From: Paenibacillus mellifer
Lineage (GTDB): Bacteria; Bacillota; Bacilli; Paenibacillales; Paenibacillaceae
Assembly: GCF_023195895.1 (NCBI RefSeq)
Contig: NZ_JALPRK010000005.1
Coordinates: 186,001 to 250,000, forward strand
Direction: 5' to 3'
DNA: 64,000 nucleotides
Part shown: positions 24,776-33,331 of the stretch, piece by piece
Layout of the letters: every line of letters starts with the position of its first letter
Numbering within the stretch: the stretch's first letter is position 1
Program-made: the position numbers and the translations under genes
Notes under the pieces: generated by a model
The model's input: only the letters and a program-made list of their open reading frames with translations
Told to the model about the DNA's origin: nothing
Database searches by the model: none

Positions 24776-25726
24776 ATGTACAAATCAATTATTATCGGCA
24801 CAGGCCCGGCAGGGTTGACCGCCGCAATTTATCTGGCACGCGCCAACATGAATCCGCTGATTATCGAAGGTCCGCAGCCTGGCGGCCAATTGACGACAAC
24901 GACGGAAGTGGAGAATTTCCCGGGGTTCCCGGAAGGGATCATGGGCCCGGAATTGATGGATAATATGCGCAAGCAAGCCGAACGTTTCGGCGCCGAATTC
25001 CGCACCGGTTGGGTGAACAGCGTGGACCTGAGCCAACGTCCGTTCAAGCTGCAAGTGGAGGGGCTCGGCGAGCTCGTTGCCGAGACGCTGGTATTGTCGA
25101 CAGGGGCTACGGCCAAATACCTGGGCATTCCGGGCGAAGAGACGAATGTAGGGCGCGGCGTAAGCACGTGCGCGACTTGTGACGGATTTTTCTTCCGCGG
25201 CAAGGAGATTATCGTGGTGGGCGGCGGCGACTCCGCGTTGGAGGAAGCCGGCTTCTTGACCCGTTTTGCTTCGAAAGTCACGTTGGTACACCGCCGCGAC
25301 GAGCTGCGCGCATCGAAAATCATGCAGGATCGTGTGCGCACGAATGAGAAAATCGAGATGGCGCTGAATCGTACGCCGCTTGAAGTCATCGCCGGCGAAC
25401 ACGGAGTTACCGGTCTGAAGGTACGTAACAACGAGACTGGCAATGAGGAAGTGATTCCGGCCAGCGGCGTATTCGTGGCGATCGGCCATCACCCGAACAC
25501 CTCGTTCCTGGGCGGGCAAATCGATCTTGATGCGAATGGCTATATCGTGGTGAAACCCGGCACATCCGAGACCAACGTTCCTGGCGTCTTCGCTTGCGGC
25601 GACGTACAGGACACTCGTTACCGCCAAGCGATCACCGCTGCGGGAAGCGGTTGTATGGCCGCCATCGACTGCGAGAAGTTTATCGAGAGCACGGAACATG
25701 AAACAGCTGCTGCGGCCGTCAAATAA
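24776..25726 (+). CDS. trxB: Thioredoxin reductase
   Basis: FAD/NADPH enzyme that reduces thioredoxin in the cytoplasm. 316 residues, normal for low-molecular-weight TrxB. FAD motif GTGPAG at residues 8-13, redox-active C132-A-T-C135-D, NADPH motif [11 protein letters not shown] with VHRRDELRA, and the C-terminal FAD contact [20 protein letters not shown]. The ATG at 24776 has GAAGGGG upstream; an earlier start at 24758 is less likely. Flanked by its own promoter, a PerR/Fur-like box and a perfect terminator. Confidence 0.96.
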   Translation: MYKSIIIGTGPAGLTAAIYLARANMNPLIIEGPQPGGQLTTTTEVENFPGFPEGIMGPELMDNMRKQAERFGAEFRTGWVNSVDLSQRPFKLQVEGLGELVAETLVLSTGATAKYLGIPGEETNVGRGVSTCATCDGFFFRGKEIIVVGGGDSALEEAGFLTRFASKVTLVHRRDELRASKIMQDRVRTNEKIEMALNRTPLEVIAGEHGVTGLKVRNNETGNEEVIPASGVFVAIGHHPNTSFLGGQIDLDANGYIVVKPGTSETNVPGVFACGDVQDTRYRQAITAAGSGCMAAIDCEKFIESTEHETAAAAVK

Positions 25727-25737
25727 CGGCACAACGA

Positions 25738-25775
25738 AACGGCGATACAGGTCAAGACCTGTATCGCCGTTTTTT
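25738..25775 (+). terminator. Terminator after trxB
   Basis: Perfect 15-bp stem AACGGCGATACAGGT, CAAG loop, followed by T-run. Confidence 0.92.
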
Positions 25776-25796
25776 ACGTTTATATCGTACGGAGCT

Positions 25797-25994
25797 TTAG
25801 CTGAACAGTCCGGCAACCAGCTGAAAGACGAAATATCCCAACACGCCGCTGCCGATCAACGTAAAGCCGGATCGTTTGCGCCCTTGAAATAGTCTCAGCA
25901 CACCGAGACTGACCAAGGGGGCGACAATAAGCAAAAAAAACATAACGGCAATAAACAATTCCACGGATATATCCGAAATATTCACGATAGTCAT
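25797..25994 (-). CDS. Small two-helix membrane protein
   Basis: 65 residues with two hydrophobic helices (about 12-34, LFIAVMFFLLIVAPLVSLGV, and 46-63, TLIGSGVLGYFVFQLVAGL) joined by a short basic turn FQGRKRSG. Function unknown; not recognised. GGAG precedes the ATG at 25994; an in-frame ATG at 26039 would add 15 polar residues. Transcribed toward trxB, sharing the 3' terminator region. Confidence 0.6.
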   Translation of the reverse strand: MTIVNISDISVELFIAVMFFLLIVAPLVSLGVLRLFQGRKRSGFTLIGSGVLGYFVFQLVAGLFS

Positions 25995-26290
25995 CCGATC
26001 CAATTCTCCATTCCTGTGGATGTTAGTATAATTATGCAATGATATAAATCACAAGTTGATATTTTTTATTATACATAAGCCCGGCTTGTATTTGTAGAAG
26101 CTGAATGTGAAAATTAGGCGTCAGAATGACGTCGTTTTTGCGAATAATCGTGATTTGGGAATTTGTCCGAAACCTTCCTTTCGTTCGACAAAACTAGAAA
26201 GCTTTTGCGGGAACCGCTGTGTTACAATGGGCTTGAAAGACCGGGAGAAGTACACTTTATGCAGCTTGACCGGAAGGTGGGGGAAGCCAT
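25995..26290. other. Intergenic region before the transglutaminase-like gene
   Basis: No gene seen. Holds a short hairpin CGTCA/TGACG followed by GTCGTTTTTG (26116-26140) and, at 26220-26228, an extended -10 (TG-T-TACAAT) that probably drives the downstream gene. Confidence 0.5.
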
Positions 26291-27424
26291 TTGGGAAAGA
26301 AAATCGGGAAACTTTCGAAGGTTTGGCTCATAACCGGGGTGATCGGTGGTATACTGCTGGGATCTGAACCGCTCGGCTGGGTAGCTGTCCCGGTTCATGC
26401 GGCTGCGGAGCCAGCTACGGTCACCACTTCCAAGCAACTTCAAACCAAGTTAGCGGAAGGGATGGAGGCGCGGAGTACAACGATTACTTTGAAATATAAA
26501 GGATCGACCAAAAATTTAGAGAAGCAGCTGAAGCAGGCCGTTAACGAGGCGCTTGATGCTGACCCGTATACGAAATATATCGTGGATCGCTATGTGTACT
26601 CCTGGCGAGGGACCTCAGGTTCGGCCAAAATTACGCTGCAGGTCCACTACCGCGAAACGGCCCAGCAGACTGCGTACGTGCGCCAAAGGGTAAAGGAAAT
26701 CCTGAAGCAGCTGATCGAACCGGGCATGAATACGCATCAGAAAATCAAAGCGATTCACGATTATGTCGTAGTGAATTTGAAATATGATACCGATTTGCAA
26801 AAATATACGGCTTATGAAGGGCTGAAAACCGGCGAAGCGGTATGTCAAGGTTATGCCTTGCTGACTTACGAGCTATTGAAGGAAGCCGGCATCGAGAACC
26901 GTTTGGTCGAAGGTACAGCCGGTGACCAACTTCATGCCTGGAACCTCGTGCGGCTCGATAATCGCTGGTACCATCTGGACACGACTTGGGACGATCCGGT
27001 CCCTGATGTACCGCAGCGAGTCAACTATACGTATTATTTGCGAACGGATGAGCAGATGCGGAAGGATCACATCTGGGTCGCAGCGCATTATCCTCTCGCG
27101 TCCGTGCCTTATTTAACGACACTCCAGAAGTTGATTGAGGCGGGCGGGGCGAAGATGGAAACTTATCTTGCTCTGAAAACGAGTTTAGGTTATGACCTGT
27201 ATGACGCCGACGCGGCTGTGTCCAATGCCAAAGGGCTAACGGATCGGGTGAAGAACGGTTTGAAAGCTGGAAAAGGTACGGTAACCGTACGTTACGCCGG
27301 TTCGGATGAACAGCTGTTGGAGGACCTAGCCGGGTTATATGACCTGGGTATCCGCAATATCCGTTATCTGATGCAGCCGCTGGAAGGCACGGAGGATTTA
27401 CGAGTGGAGATCCATTGGGAGTAA
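26291..27424 (+). CDS. Secreted transglutaminase-like protein
   Basis: 377 residues with an N-terminal signal sequence (hydrophobic stretch 11-28, then AAA cleavage region near 38-40). The transglutaminase-like core has the catalytic triad: Cys in GEAVCQGYALLTYELLK (near 187), His in DQLHAWNLV (near 216) and Asp in YHLDTTWDDP (near 232). Family members act as proteases or crosslinkers in the envelope; substrate unknown. TTG start after AAGGTGGGGG. The N-terminal 70-160 and C-terminal 300-377 stretches look like related small repeats of about 70 residues (TITLKYKGS...LEKQLKQ and TVTVRYAGSDEQLLEDL), a probable duplicated domain. Confidence 0.85.
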   Translation: MGKKIGKLSKVWLITGVIGGILLGSEPLGWVAVPVHAAAEPATVTTSKQLQTKLAEGMEARSTTITLKYKGSTKNLEKQLKQAVNEALDADPYTKYIVDRYVYSWRGTSGSAKITLQVHYRETAQQTAYVRQRVKEILKQLIEPGMNTHQKIKAIHDYVVVNLKYDTDLQKYTAYEGLKTGEAVCQGYALLTYELLKEAGIENRLVEGTAGDQLHAWNLVRLDNRWYHLDTTWDDPVPDVPQRVNYTYYLRTDEQMRKDHIWVAAHYPLASVPYLTTLQKLIEAGGAKMETYLALKTSLGYDLYDADAAVSNAKGLTDRVKNGLKAGKGTVTVRYAGSDEQLLEDLAGLYDLGIRNIRYLMQPLEGTEDLRVEIHWE

Positions 27425-27429
27425 AAATA

Positions 27430-27480
27430 AAACGAGCAGGAGTCGATGACGTTGAAGTCAGGACTCTCGCTCGTTTTTTT
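27430..27480. terminator. Bidirectional terminator between transglutaminase-like gene and lysP
   Basis: ACGAGC/GCTCGT outer stem with GGAGTC/GACTCTC inner pairing; T7 on the plus strand, AAAATAAAAA on the left for the minus strand. Confidence 0.85.
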
Positions 27481-27485
27481 AGCAA

Positions 27486-28955
27486 TTATGTCTCGGTATG
27501 CACAGGTTGTACCTCGAGATCGCATTCCTGCAGCGGAATGACCTTTGTTTTTTGGGTCCATTTGTAGCCTAACCAGACTAACAGGAACAGCGGGATACTG
27601 ATGTAGGATACGGCGACGCCATACCAGTCGATGGTTTCACCGGTAAACGCGGACACGTTCTGCCCCAGAATGACCAGAAAGCAAAGGGCAAAAGCAAACA
27701 GTGGGCCAAACGGAAACCAACGCGCTTTGTAGGGCAGGTCATTTAGGTCCCGTCCTTGGGCCACATAGGCTCTACGGAAACGATAGTGGCTGATGGCAAT
27801 ACCAAGCCACGTGATAAAGCCGCACATTCCGGAAGCGTTAAGCAGCCAGTTATACACCACGCCGTCGCCGAACAGAGAGGCGAAGAATGCGACCATGCCG
27901 ACGAGCGTTGTCATAAAGAGCGCGTTCATCGGAATGCCGCGGGAGTTCAGTCTCGCCAGGAACTTTGGAGCTTTCCCGCGCAAGGCCAGGGAATACAGCA
28001 CCCGCGAGGAGGCGTACATCCCAGAGTTGCCGGCCGACAACACGGAAGATAGGATGACGGCATTCATGACGGAGGCGGCGAAGGCCAGTCCGGCTTTTTC
28101 GAAGACCAGCGTAAACGGGCTGACGCCGATGTTTTCAATCCCGCCTTGCAGCAGATTCGGATTGGTGTATGGAATCAGCATGCCGATGACAAGAATGGCC
28201 AGAATGTAGAAGACCAGAATACGCCAGAACACTTGCCGAATCGCGCGGGGCACATGTTCCCTAGGGTTATGGCTTTCCCCGGCGGCGACACCAACCATTT
28301 CCGTTCCTTGGAACGAGAAGCCGGCAGCCATAAATACGCCGAGGATGGTGAAGAATCCGCCATGAAACGGCGCATCGCCGATCGTAAAGTTGGAGAAGCC
28401 AACCGCTTCGCCGCCCATGATTCCGAAGATCATAAGTACGCCTATGATGAGGAATACGATGACGACGATGATCTTGATCATGGCAAACCAATATTCCGAT
28501 TCTCCGTAACCCTTCACGGAGAGGACGTTCAACAGGAAGATCAGAGCCAGGAACAACACGCTCCAGAGCAGTGATGGGCTGTCGGGGAACCAATATTTAA
28601 TGATCAATGTTGCTGCGGACAGTTCAGCCGCGATGGTGATTGCCCAGTTGTACCAGAAATTCCAGCCCATCGCAAAGCCTAGGGAGGGATCGACGAAACG
28701 GGAAGCGTAAGTTTCGAACGAGCCGGAATCCGGCATATAGGTAGCTAGCTCGCCCAAGCTGGTCATCAGGAAATAGACCATGATGCCGACGGCGGCATAA
28801 GCGAGCAGTGCTCCGCCAGGGCCCGCGGAGGCAATCGCGCCGCCGCTTGCGAGGAACAGACCGGTCCCGATCGAACCGCCTAAGGCGATCATCGTCATGT
28901 GGCGAGCTTTAAGTCCCGGCTGAAGCCGATCGTCCGACGTTTGTTGTTTACTCAT
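27486..28955 (-). CDS. lysP: Lysine-type amino acid permease under riboswitch control
   Basis: 489-residue APC-superfamily permease with 12 helices. The N-terminal HMTMIALGGSIGTGLFLASG and the ELATYMPDSGSFETYA loop are typical of the AAT/LysP branch. Specificity is set by context: a complete lysine riboswitch with terminator precedes it, so it is read as a lysine importer shut off when lysine is abundant. The start at 28955 has AAGGAG upstream; a longer in-frame start at 29033 would begin inside the riboswitch terminator region. Confidence 0.9.
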   Translation of the reverse strand: MSKQQTSDDRLQPGLKARHMTMIALGGSIGTGLFLASGGAIASAGPGGALLAYAAVGIMVYFLMTSLGELATYMPDSGSFETYASRFVDPSLGFAMGWNFWYNWAITIAAELSAATLIIKYWFPDSPSLLWSVLFLALIFLLNVLSVKGYGESEYWFAMIKIIVVIVFLIIGVLMIFGIMGGEAVGFSNFTIGDAPFHGGFFTILGVFMAAGFSFQGTEMVGVAAGESHNPREHVPRAIRQVFWRILVFYILAILVIGMLIPYTNPNLLQGGIENIGVSPFTLVFEKAGLAFAASVMNAVILSSVLSAGNSGMYASSRVLYSLALRGKAPKFLARLNSRGIPMNALFMTTLVGMVAFFASLFGDGVVYNWLLNASGMCGFITWLGIAISHYRFRRAYVAQGRDLNDLPYKARWFPFGPLFAFALCFLVILGQNVSAFTGETIDWYGVAVSYISIPLFLLVWLGYKWTQKTKVIPLQECDLEVQPVHTET

Positions 28956-29034
28956 GGGTGAAACACTCCTTCTAAGCTCATAGTTTTCCCCGTATCCCGT
29001 CTCCGATGCGCCGACAGGCCTATAGAGCTCCATA

Positions 29035-29065
29035 GAAAAAAGGCCGCGGAAAGGACTCCGCGGCC
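29035..29065 (-). terminator. Riboswitch-controlled intrinsic terminator
   Basis: Perfect 9-bp stem GGCCGCGGA/TCCGCGGCC with 6-base loop, then a T-run on the minus strand (A-run 29036-29041). Expression platform of the lysine riboswitch. Confidence 0.92.
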
Positions 29066-29094
29066 ATAGTTATACCGTTAATCCGCACCATTCC

Positions 29095-29295
29095 ATGAAG
29101 ATAGCTCAACACGACATCCACCGGGTGACAGGAATAGCCGTGACAGTTCTGTCCCTTTCGGTAACAGCCCCAGCCCGAATGCCAACAGAAGCGGCAGCCA
29201 AGCTTCGGCGACGGTGCCTTTCGACCGGTCTCACGGGCGGCTTCTCACGCCTCCTCCGGTGTACTCTTCACAATCGCGACCTCTACCTCACCCTA
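29095..29295 (-). ncRNA. Lysine riboswitch (L-box)
   Basis: Minus-strand leader carries the L-box core in order: GAGGTAGAGGTCGCGATTG, AAGAGTA, the P2-P3 arms, CGAAAGG, GCCGAAG, GGGCTGGGGCTG, GAACTGTCACGG and closing GAGCTATCTT. P1 pairs GAGGTAG (29283-29289) with CTATCTT (29098-29104) with G-U ends. Lysine binding would favour the terminator at 29035-29065 and stop lysP transcription. Confidence 0.93.
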
Positions 29296-29330
29296 GAAAT
29301 GATGAGGTCATATGAAATTTACATTTTCAA

Positions 29331-29359
29331 AGTATAGCGTATGGGGGATTGTCAGGCAA
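29331..29359 (-). promoter_or_regulatory. Promoter of the riboswitch-lysP transcript
   Basis: Minus-strand TTGCCT (29354-29359), 17-bp spacer, TATACT (29331-29336); about 35 bases upstream of aptamer P1. It partly lies within 25 bases of the cvfC stop codon. Confidence 0.6.
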
Positions 29360-29380
29360 TGTCAAAATAATGACATATGG

Positions 29381-30526
29381 TTATTTGCTGTCTCCCCGAT
29401 CGCGGCCTGCCATTTGCTGCCATACGGTTCCGGCAGCTTGCTCGCCGGATTCGATGCGCTCAACGGCCATGCGCGCTTGTAAGCCGACCTCGAACTCAGG
29501 GTCGTCTACCGCAGCGCGCAGCGCTTCCAAGGCATCGTCAGTGCCGACCTCGTACAGGAAGCGGGCCGCGCGCCAGCGGACCAGCTTGCTGCTGTCCGAC
29601 AGCGCCGCGATCATCGGCCCGGTGGCCGCGGGATCGCCAATGTCGGACAGCGTGTCGCCGGCGGTGCGTCGCACGGCGGCGGAGGCATCGCGCAGCGCCT
29701 CGTACAGCAGCTCCATCGCCTCAGGCGTCCGCAGATCGCCGAGGTAAACGACGGCGAGCCGGCGGAGCTGCATCTGCGGGTCGCGCAGCGCCTCCCCTAG
29801 CAGCGGCAGCGCGTCTGCGCCCGGCTGCTGCAGTGCCTCCAGCGCGGCGTAGCGCACGCGCCAATCGGGGTCCTTCATCCGCTCGCGGATTTCGTCCAGG
29901 GTCAGCTCGCGCCGCTGCTCAACGAACTCCGTCTCGCTGCGGCCATGGGCGATTGCCTGCGCCACGATCCCTTTCAGCCGCTCCGGCGGAAATGCCGCTT
30001 CGAGCTCCTGCTCGATCTCTCGAGCGATGTCGGGCAACTCGCCGTAGCGGACGCCGTAGTCGGTGAGCTTGCGCTCCTTGATCAGCGTGGCGCTGGCCAC
30101 CTCAGTTACGGCGTTCACGAACCGCTCGGACAGCGAAATTCGCTCCTCGCGATTCCCCGCCTTCACCCGGATCTGCATCGGGATACCGCGGAAGAACTGC
30201 ACAAACACCTGCGCCTCACCGTATCCCAACGCTTCCCCGCTTTCCGGGCTCCAGGCCGATTCGACCCCTTCCTGACCAAACTGCTTCTGCACCTCGCTCA
30301 GAATAGCCGCCCAATCAGCGTTTCCCTTGCGGTCCAATGCAACGAAGTCTGCGGTATGGAACACGCTTTTGACTCCTGGGATATGCAGTAACCCACGGAT
30401 CCAGGCCGGGGCAGAGCGTTCGTTGTCCAGTGTATATGTTTTCCGAATCCCCGGCTCTAGGCTTTCGTCCAGATGCAGCTTCATAGAGTTGGGGCTGGGG
30501 GTCGGTTCGATAAATACAATTTTCAT
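29381..30526 (-). CDS. cvfC: CvfC-like protein with NifU-N-type and HEAT-repeat domains
   Basis: 381-residue cytoplasmic protein. The N-terminus (MKIVFIEPTPSPNSMKLHLD) is the scaffold/NFU-N-type domain found in CvfC, the 'conserved virulence factor C' family (YpgR in B. subtilis); the C-terminal half (about 210-375) contains several HEAT-like repeats (DPDWRVRYAALEAL, DPQMQLRRLAVVYLG, DASAAVRRTAGDTLSD, DSSKLVRWRAARFL, DPEFEVGLQARMA). Biochemical role not established in my knowledge. ATG 30526 with AAAGGAG upstream. Divergent from the cytochrome bd operon, with 116 bp between start codons. Confidence 0.82.
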   Translation of the reverse strand: MKIVFIEPTPSPNSMKLHLDESLEPGIRKTYTLDNERSAPAWIRGLLHIPGVKSVFHTADFVALDRKGNADWAAILSEVQKQFGQEGVESAWSPESGEALGYGEAQVFVQFFRGIPMQIRVKAGNREERISLSERFVNAVTEVASATLIKERKLTDYGVRYGELPDIAREIEQELEAAFPPERLKGIVAQAIAHGRSETEFVEQRRELTLDEIRERMKDPDWRVRYAALEALQQPGADALPLLGEALRDPQMQLRRLAVVYLGDLRTPEAMELLYEALRDASAAVRRTAGDTLSDIGDPAATGPMIAALSDSSKLVRWRAARFLYEVGTDDALEALRAAVDDPEFEVGLQARMAVERIESGEQAAGTVWQQMAGRDRGDSK

Positions 30527-30642
30527 AAAATGTCCACATCTCCTTTCCACCTTATTGTACCTCAATGCACCGCTTTGCCCAAGCGTCAGAAGGAATAAAA
30601 AGGAACAACGGCGACACACTAAAGTGGCAAGGAGGCGAGGAC

Positions 30643-30753
30643 ATGTTTCAGAAACAAGAGCGAACTCTAGCGATCGTATGCCTCTTCGTGGCCGTGATCA
30701 TGTTGTATGCCTTTATCAAAAGCGTTATCCGTTTCCTCCATTACTTCTCCTGA
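30643..30753 (+). CDS. 36-residue single-helix membrane peptide preceding cydA
   Basis: Micro-protein: a short charged N-terminus (MFQKQER), one hydrophobic helix (about 8-31) and a basic/aromatic C-terminus. AAGGAGG lies 7 bases before its ATG and the cydA start follows 12 bases after its stop, so it is clearly translated within the oxidase operon. It does not resemble the CydS-type peptide found at the other end of the same operon. Candidate extra subunit or assembly factor; not recognised. Confidence 0.65.
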   Translation: MFQKQERTLAIVCLFVAVIMLYAFIKSVIRFLHYFS

Positions 30754-30765
30754 AGGAGCTTCGTC

Positions 30766-32115
30766 ATGGCAAACCTTGATCCAGTCACGTTAAGCCGGAT
30801 GCTTACCGGGCTGACCTTGTTCGTACATATCGTGTTTGCGTCGATTGGCGTAGGTGTCCCGCTGATGATCGCGCTCGCGGAATGGCGGGGAATTCGCGCC
30901 GCCGATCCGCATTATACCTTACTTGCACGCCGCTGGGCTCGCGGATTCGTTATTTCTGTAGCGATTGGTGTCGTGACCGGCACGTCAATCGGATTACAGC
31001 TCAGCCTGTTATGGCCAACATTCATGCGGGTTGCCGGGCAGGCGATTGCGTTGCCGTTGTTTATGGAGACCTTCGCCTTTTTCGTGGAGGCGATCTTTCT
31101 TGGCATCTACTTGTATACTTGGGATCGGTTCAAAAATAAGCTTCTGCACCTCCTCCTGTTGATTCCAGTAGCCATCGGCTCCTCTGCGTCGGCGTTTTTC
31201 ATCACGACGTTAAACGCTTTTATGAACACGCCGCAGGGATTTACACTAAAGAACGGAGTCATCGCTGACTTTCAGCCGCTGGTAGCGATGTTTAATCCGG
31301 CAACCCCGACCAAAGTTGCCCATGTGTTGGCATCCTCGTATACCGTCAGTGCCGGGATTTTGGCTGGGGTCGCCGCTTTCAGTCTGCTGCGTGGACGGGA
31401 ACACGCCTATTTCAAGAAGGCGCTAAAGCTGACGGTGGTATCCTCCTTCGTGTTTGCCCTGGCTACGGCAATGATTGGCGACTTCTCGGGCAAGTTTCTG
31501 GCCAAGTACCAGCCGGAGAAGCTGGCCGCTGCGGAATGGCACTTTGAAACGATGGAACGGGCTCCGCTGATTTACGGCGGTGTGCTGGATGAAGCCGGGA
31601 ACGTCAGATACGCGCTGGAAATTCCCTATGCGCTCAGTATCCTCGCGGGAAACTCGCCGGACACCCGGGTGATCGGGCTGGAGGAATTTCCAGAAGATGT
31701 GCGTCCGCCCCTGCTGATCCATTATATGTTTGACCTCAAAGTCACGATTGGGGCGCTGCTTGTCCTGATTCCGTTCCTGTATCTGCTGCGCCGTTACCTG
31801 CCTGGCGGCAAAAAGGGTTATCCGGTGTGGCTTCTGCTCGGAATCTTGGCGTTGGGTCCGCTGGCGATGGTAGCAATCGAGCTGGGGTGGATGTTTGCCG
31901 AGTTCGGCCGTCAACCGTGGATCATCCGCGGCTATATGAAGGTGGGTGAGGCTGCTACCACTTCAGAAAGCGTCGGCCCGATGCTGTTGTTGTTCGCGGT
32001 GCTGTACCTGGTCCTGTGCCTTTCCTGTATTCTCGTATTGTCCCGGATGTTCCGGAACAAGGACGTATTGACGGAGCTGCGCCAAGCTGGGCTCGAAGGA
32101 GGGAAAGGACAATGA
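30766..32115 (+). CDS. cydA: Cytochrome bd-type quinol oxidase subunit I
   Basis: 449-residue membrane subunit that binds haems b558, b595 and d/o and reduces O2 with quinol electrons. Nine or so helices; conserved elements include the N-terminal LTLFVHIVFASIGVGVPLM (haem-ligand His in this helix), GVVTGTSIGLQLSLLWP, METFAFFVEAIFLGIYLY, and ELGWMFAEFGRQPWIIRG. The quinol loop is short, as in the YthA/CIO branch rather than E. coli CydA. Start ATG after GAAGGAGC. Stop overlaps cydB by ATGA. Confidence 0.93.
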   Translation: MANLDPVTLSRMLTGLTLFVHIVFASIGVGVPLMIALAEWRGIRAADPHYTLLARRWARGFVISVAIGVVTGTSIGLQLSLLWPTFMRVAGQAIALPLFMETFAFFVEAIFLGIYLYTWDRFKNKLLHLLLLIPVAIGSSASAFFITTLNAFMNTPQGFTLKNGVIADFQPLVAMFNPATPTKVAHVLASSYTVSAGILAGVAAFSLLRGREHAYFKKALKLTVVSSFVFALATAMIGDFSGKFLAKYQPEKLAAAEWHFETMERAPLIYGGVLDEAGNVRYALEIPYALSILAGNSPDTRVIGLEEFPEDVRPPLLIHYMFDLKVTIGALLVLIPFLYLLRRYLPGGKKGYPVWLLLGILALGPLAMVAIELGWMFAEFGRQPWIIRGYMKVGEAATTSESVGPMLLLFAVLYLVLCLSCILVLSRMFRNKDVLTELRQAGLEGGKGQ

Positions 32116-33143
32116 GCTATGAACTTGTAGGCATTACCGTATTATGGACGTTTTTGTTTGGTTATTTAATCATCGCCTCTGTCGATTTTGGGGCAGGATT
32201 TTTTAGCTACTACAGCGTGCTTACAGGCCATGAGAATAAAATTCACGATATCATTCAGCGCTACCTGTCCCCGGTGTGGGAAGTGACCAACGTATTTTTG
32301 ATCTTTTTTGTGGTAGGCTTAGTCGGTTTTTTTCCGGATTCCGCCTATTATTACGGCACCGCATTGTTGATTCCCGGCAGTCTGGTTACTGTGCTGCTCG
32401 CTTTGCGAGGCGCCTATTACGCCTACAATACATATGGCAGCAGCAAGGCGAACAACAAAACCTATATGGGAATTTATGGGGCAACGGGGTTGTTGATTCC
32501 GGCGTCCCTTTCGACGATCCTGGCGATATCAGAAGGCGGGATCATTGGCGAGAGCGAGGGGAAGGTGGTATTGAATTGGGCCGCCTTTTTCGGAAATCCG
32601 TATACCTGGTCGGTAATTGTGCTGGCGCTTGTGTCCGTGTTGTACATTTCGGCGATGTTTCTTGCGTTTTACGCGGATAAAGCAGGGGATCGACGGGCAT
32701 TCGAAGTGCTGCGCGGTTATGCGTTGCTATGGAGCGGGCCGACAATTCTGGCCTGTGTATTCGCCTTTTTTCAGATTAACCGGCAAAATCCGGAGCATTA
32801 CGCTCATATGCTGGAGGTAGCGTGGATGTTTATCGCCTCGTTAGCCTGTTTCTTGGGAGCCGTTGCATTGGTTTGGAAAAAGCGACGGCTGGGCTGGTCA
32901 TTCCTGCTGGTCATGCTGCAGTTTGCGTTTGCTTGGTACGGATATGGCCGCAGCCACCTGCCCTATATTCTCTACAAGCAGGTCAGCATCCATGAGAGCT
33001 TCACGAACGAGACGATGGCTGTCGCCTTGATCACGGCTTTTATCGCGGGCTTGTGCATCCTTATTCCTTCTTTGTTCCTGTTAATGCGGCTGTTTTTGTT
33101 TGACGCAAAATACGTACGGGGCAGCTCGCCGGGGAAAGGGTGA
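32112..33143 (+). CDS. cydB: Cytochrome bd-type quinol oxidase subunit II
   Basis: 343 residues, about eight or nine membrane helices; partner of CydA. Conserved N-terminus ITVLWTFLFGYLIIASVDFGAGFFS with the Asp of the CydB proton/haem path, and PVWEVTNVFLIFFVVGLVGFFP. Length and sequence style match the YthB branch found in Bacillales. ATG overlaps the cydA stop; the cydS gene starts 5 bases after its stop. Confidence 0.93.
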   Translation: MSYELVGITVLWTFLFGYLIIASVDFGAGFFSYYSVLTGHENKIHDIIQRYLSPVWEVTNVFLIFFVVGLVGFFPDSAYYYGTALLIPGSLVTVLLALRGAYYAYNTYGSSKANNKTYMGIYGATGLLIPASLSTILAISEGGIIGESEGKVVLNWAAFFGNPYTWSVIVLALVSVLYISAMFLAFYADKAGDRRAFEVLRGYALLWSGPTILACVFAFFQINRQNPEHYAHMLEVAWMFIASLACFLGAVALVWKKRRLGWSFLLVMLQFAFAWYGYGRSHLPYILYKQVSIHESFTNETMAVALITAFIAGLCILIPSLFLLMRLFLFDAKYVRGSSPGKG

Positions 33144-33148
33144 TCGCG

Positions 33149-33250
33149 ATGGAGTGGTTTATGATGATGGTGGCGCCGGGGCTAGTTGTTGTCGGAGCAG
33201 TTATATTCCTGTTTATTTATGCCTGGAAATATAAGGACCGGATGGATTGA
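33149..33250 (+). CDS. cydS: CydS-like small subunit of the bd oxidase
   Basis: 33-residue single-helix peptide (MEWFMMMVAPGLVVVGAV..., ending KYKDRMD). Size, location after cydB, the M-x-P motif of the helix start and the charged C-terminus match CydS, the small third subunit seen in the Geobacillus bd oxidase structure (YthC in B. subtilis). AAAGGGTGAT precedes the ATG at 33149. Too short to be called by ordinary gene finders. Confidence 0.8.
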   Translation: MEWFMMMVAPGLVVVGAVIFLFIYAWKYKDRMD

Positions 33251-33331
33251 AACAAGAAGTTTGGTTTGCCGCCGAAATTACTCTAAAATAGGAGAAAAGC
33301 AAAAGAAATGCGGAGAGGAGCAGCCGGAGCG

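Noticed and set aside
24785..25816. 343-residue minus-strand frame opposite trxB
   Set aside because: trxB carries all family motifs on the plus strand; the antisense product has none.
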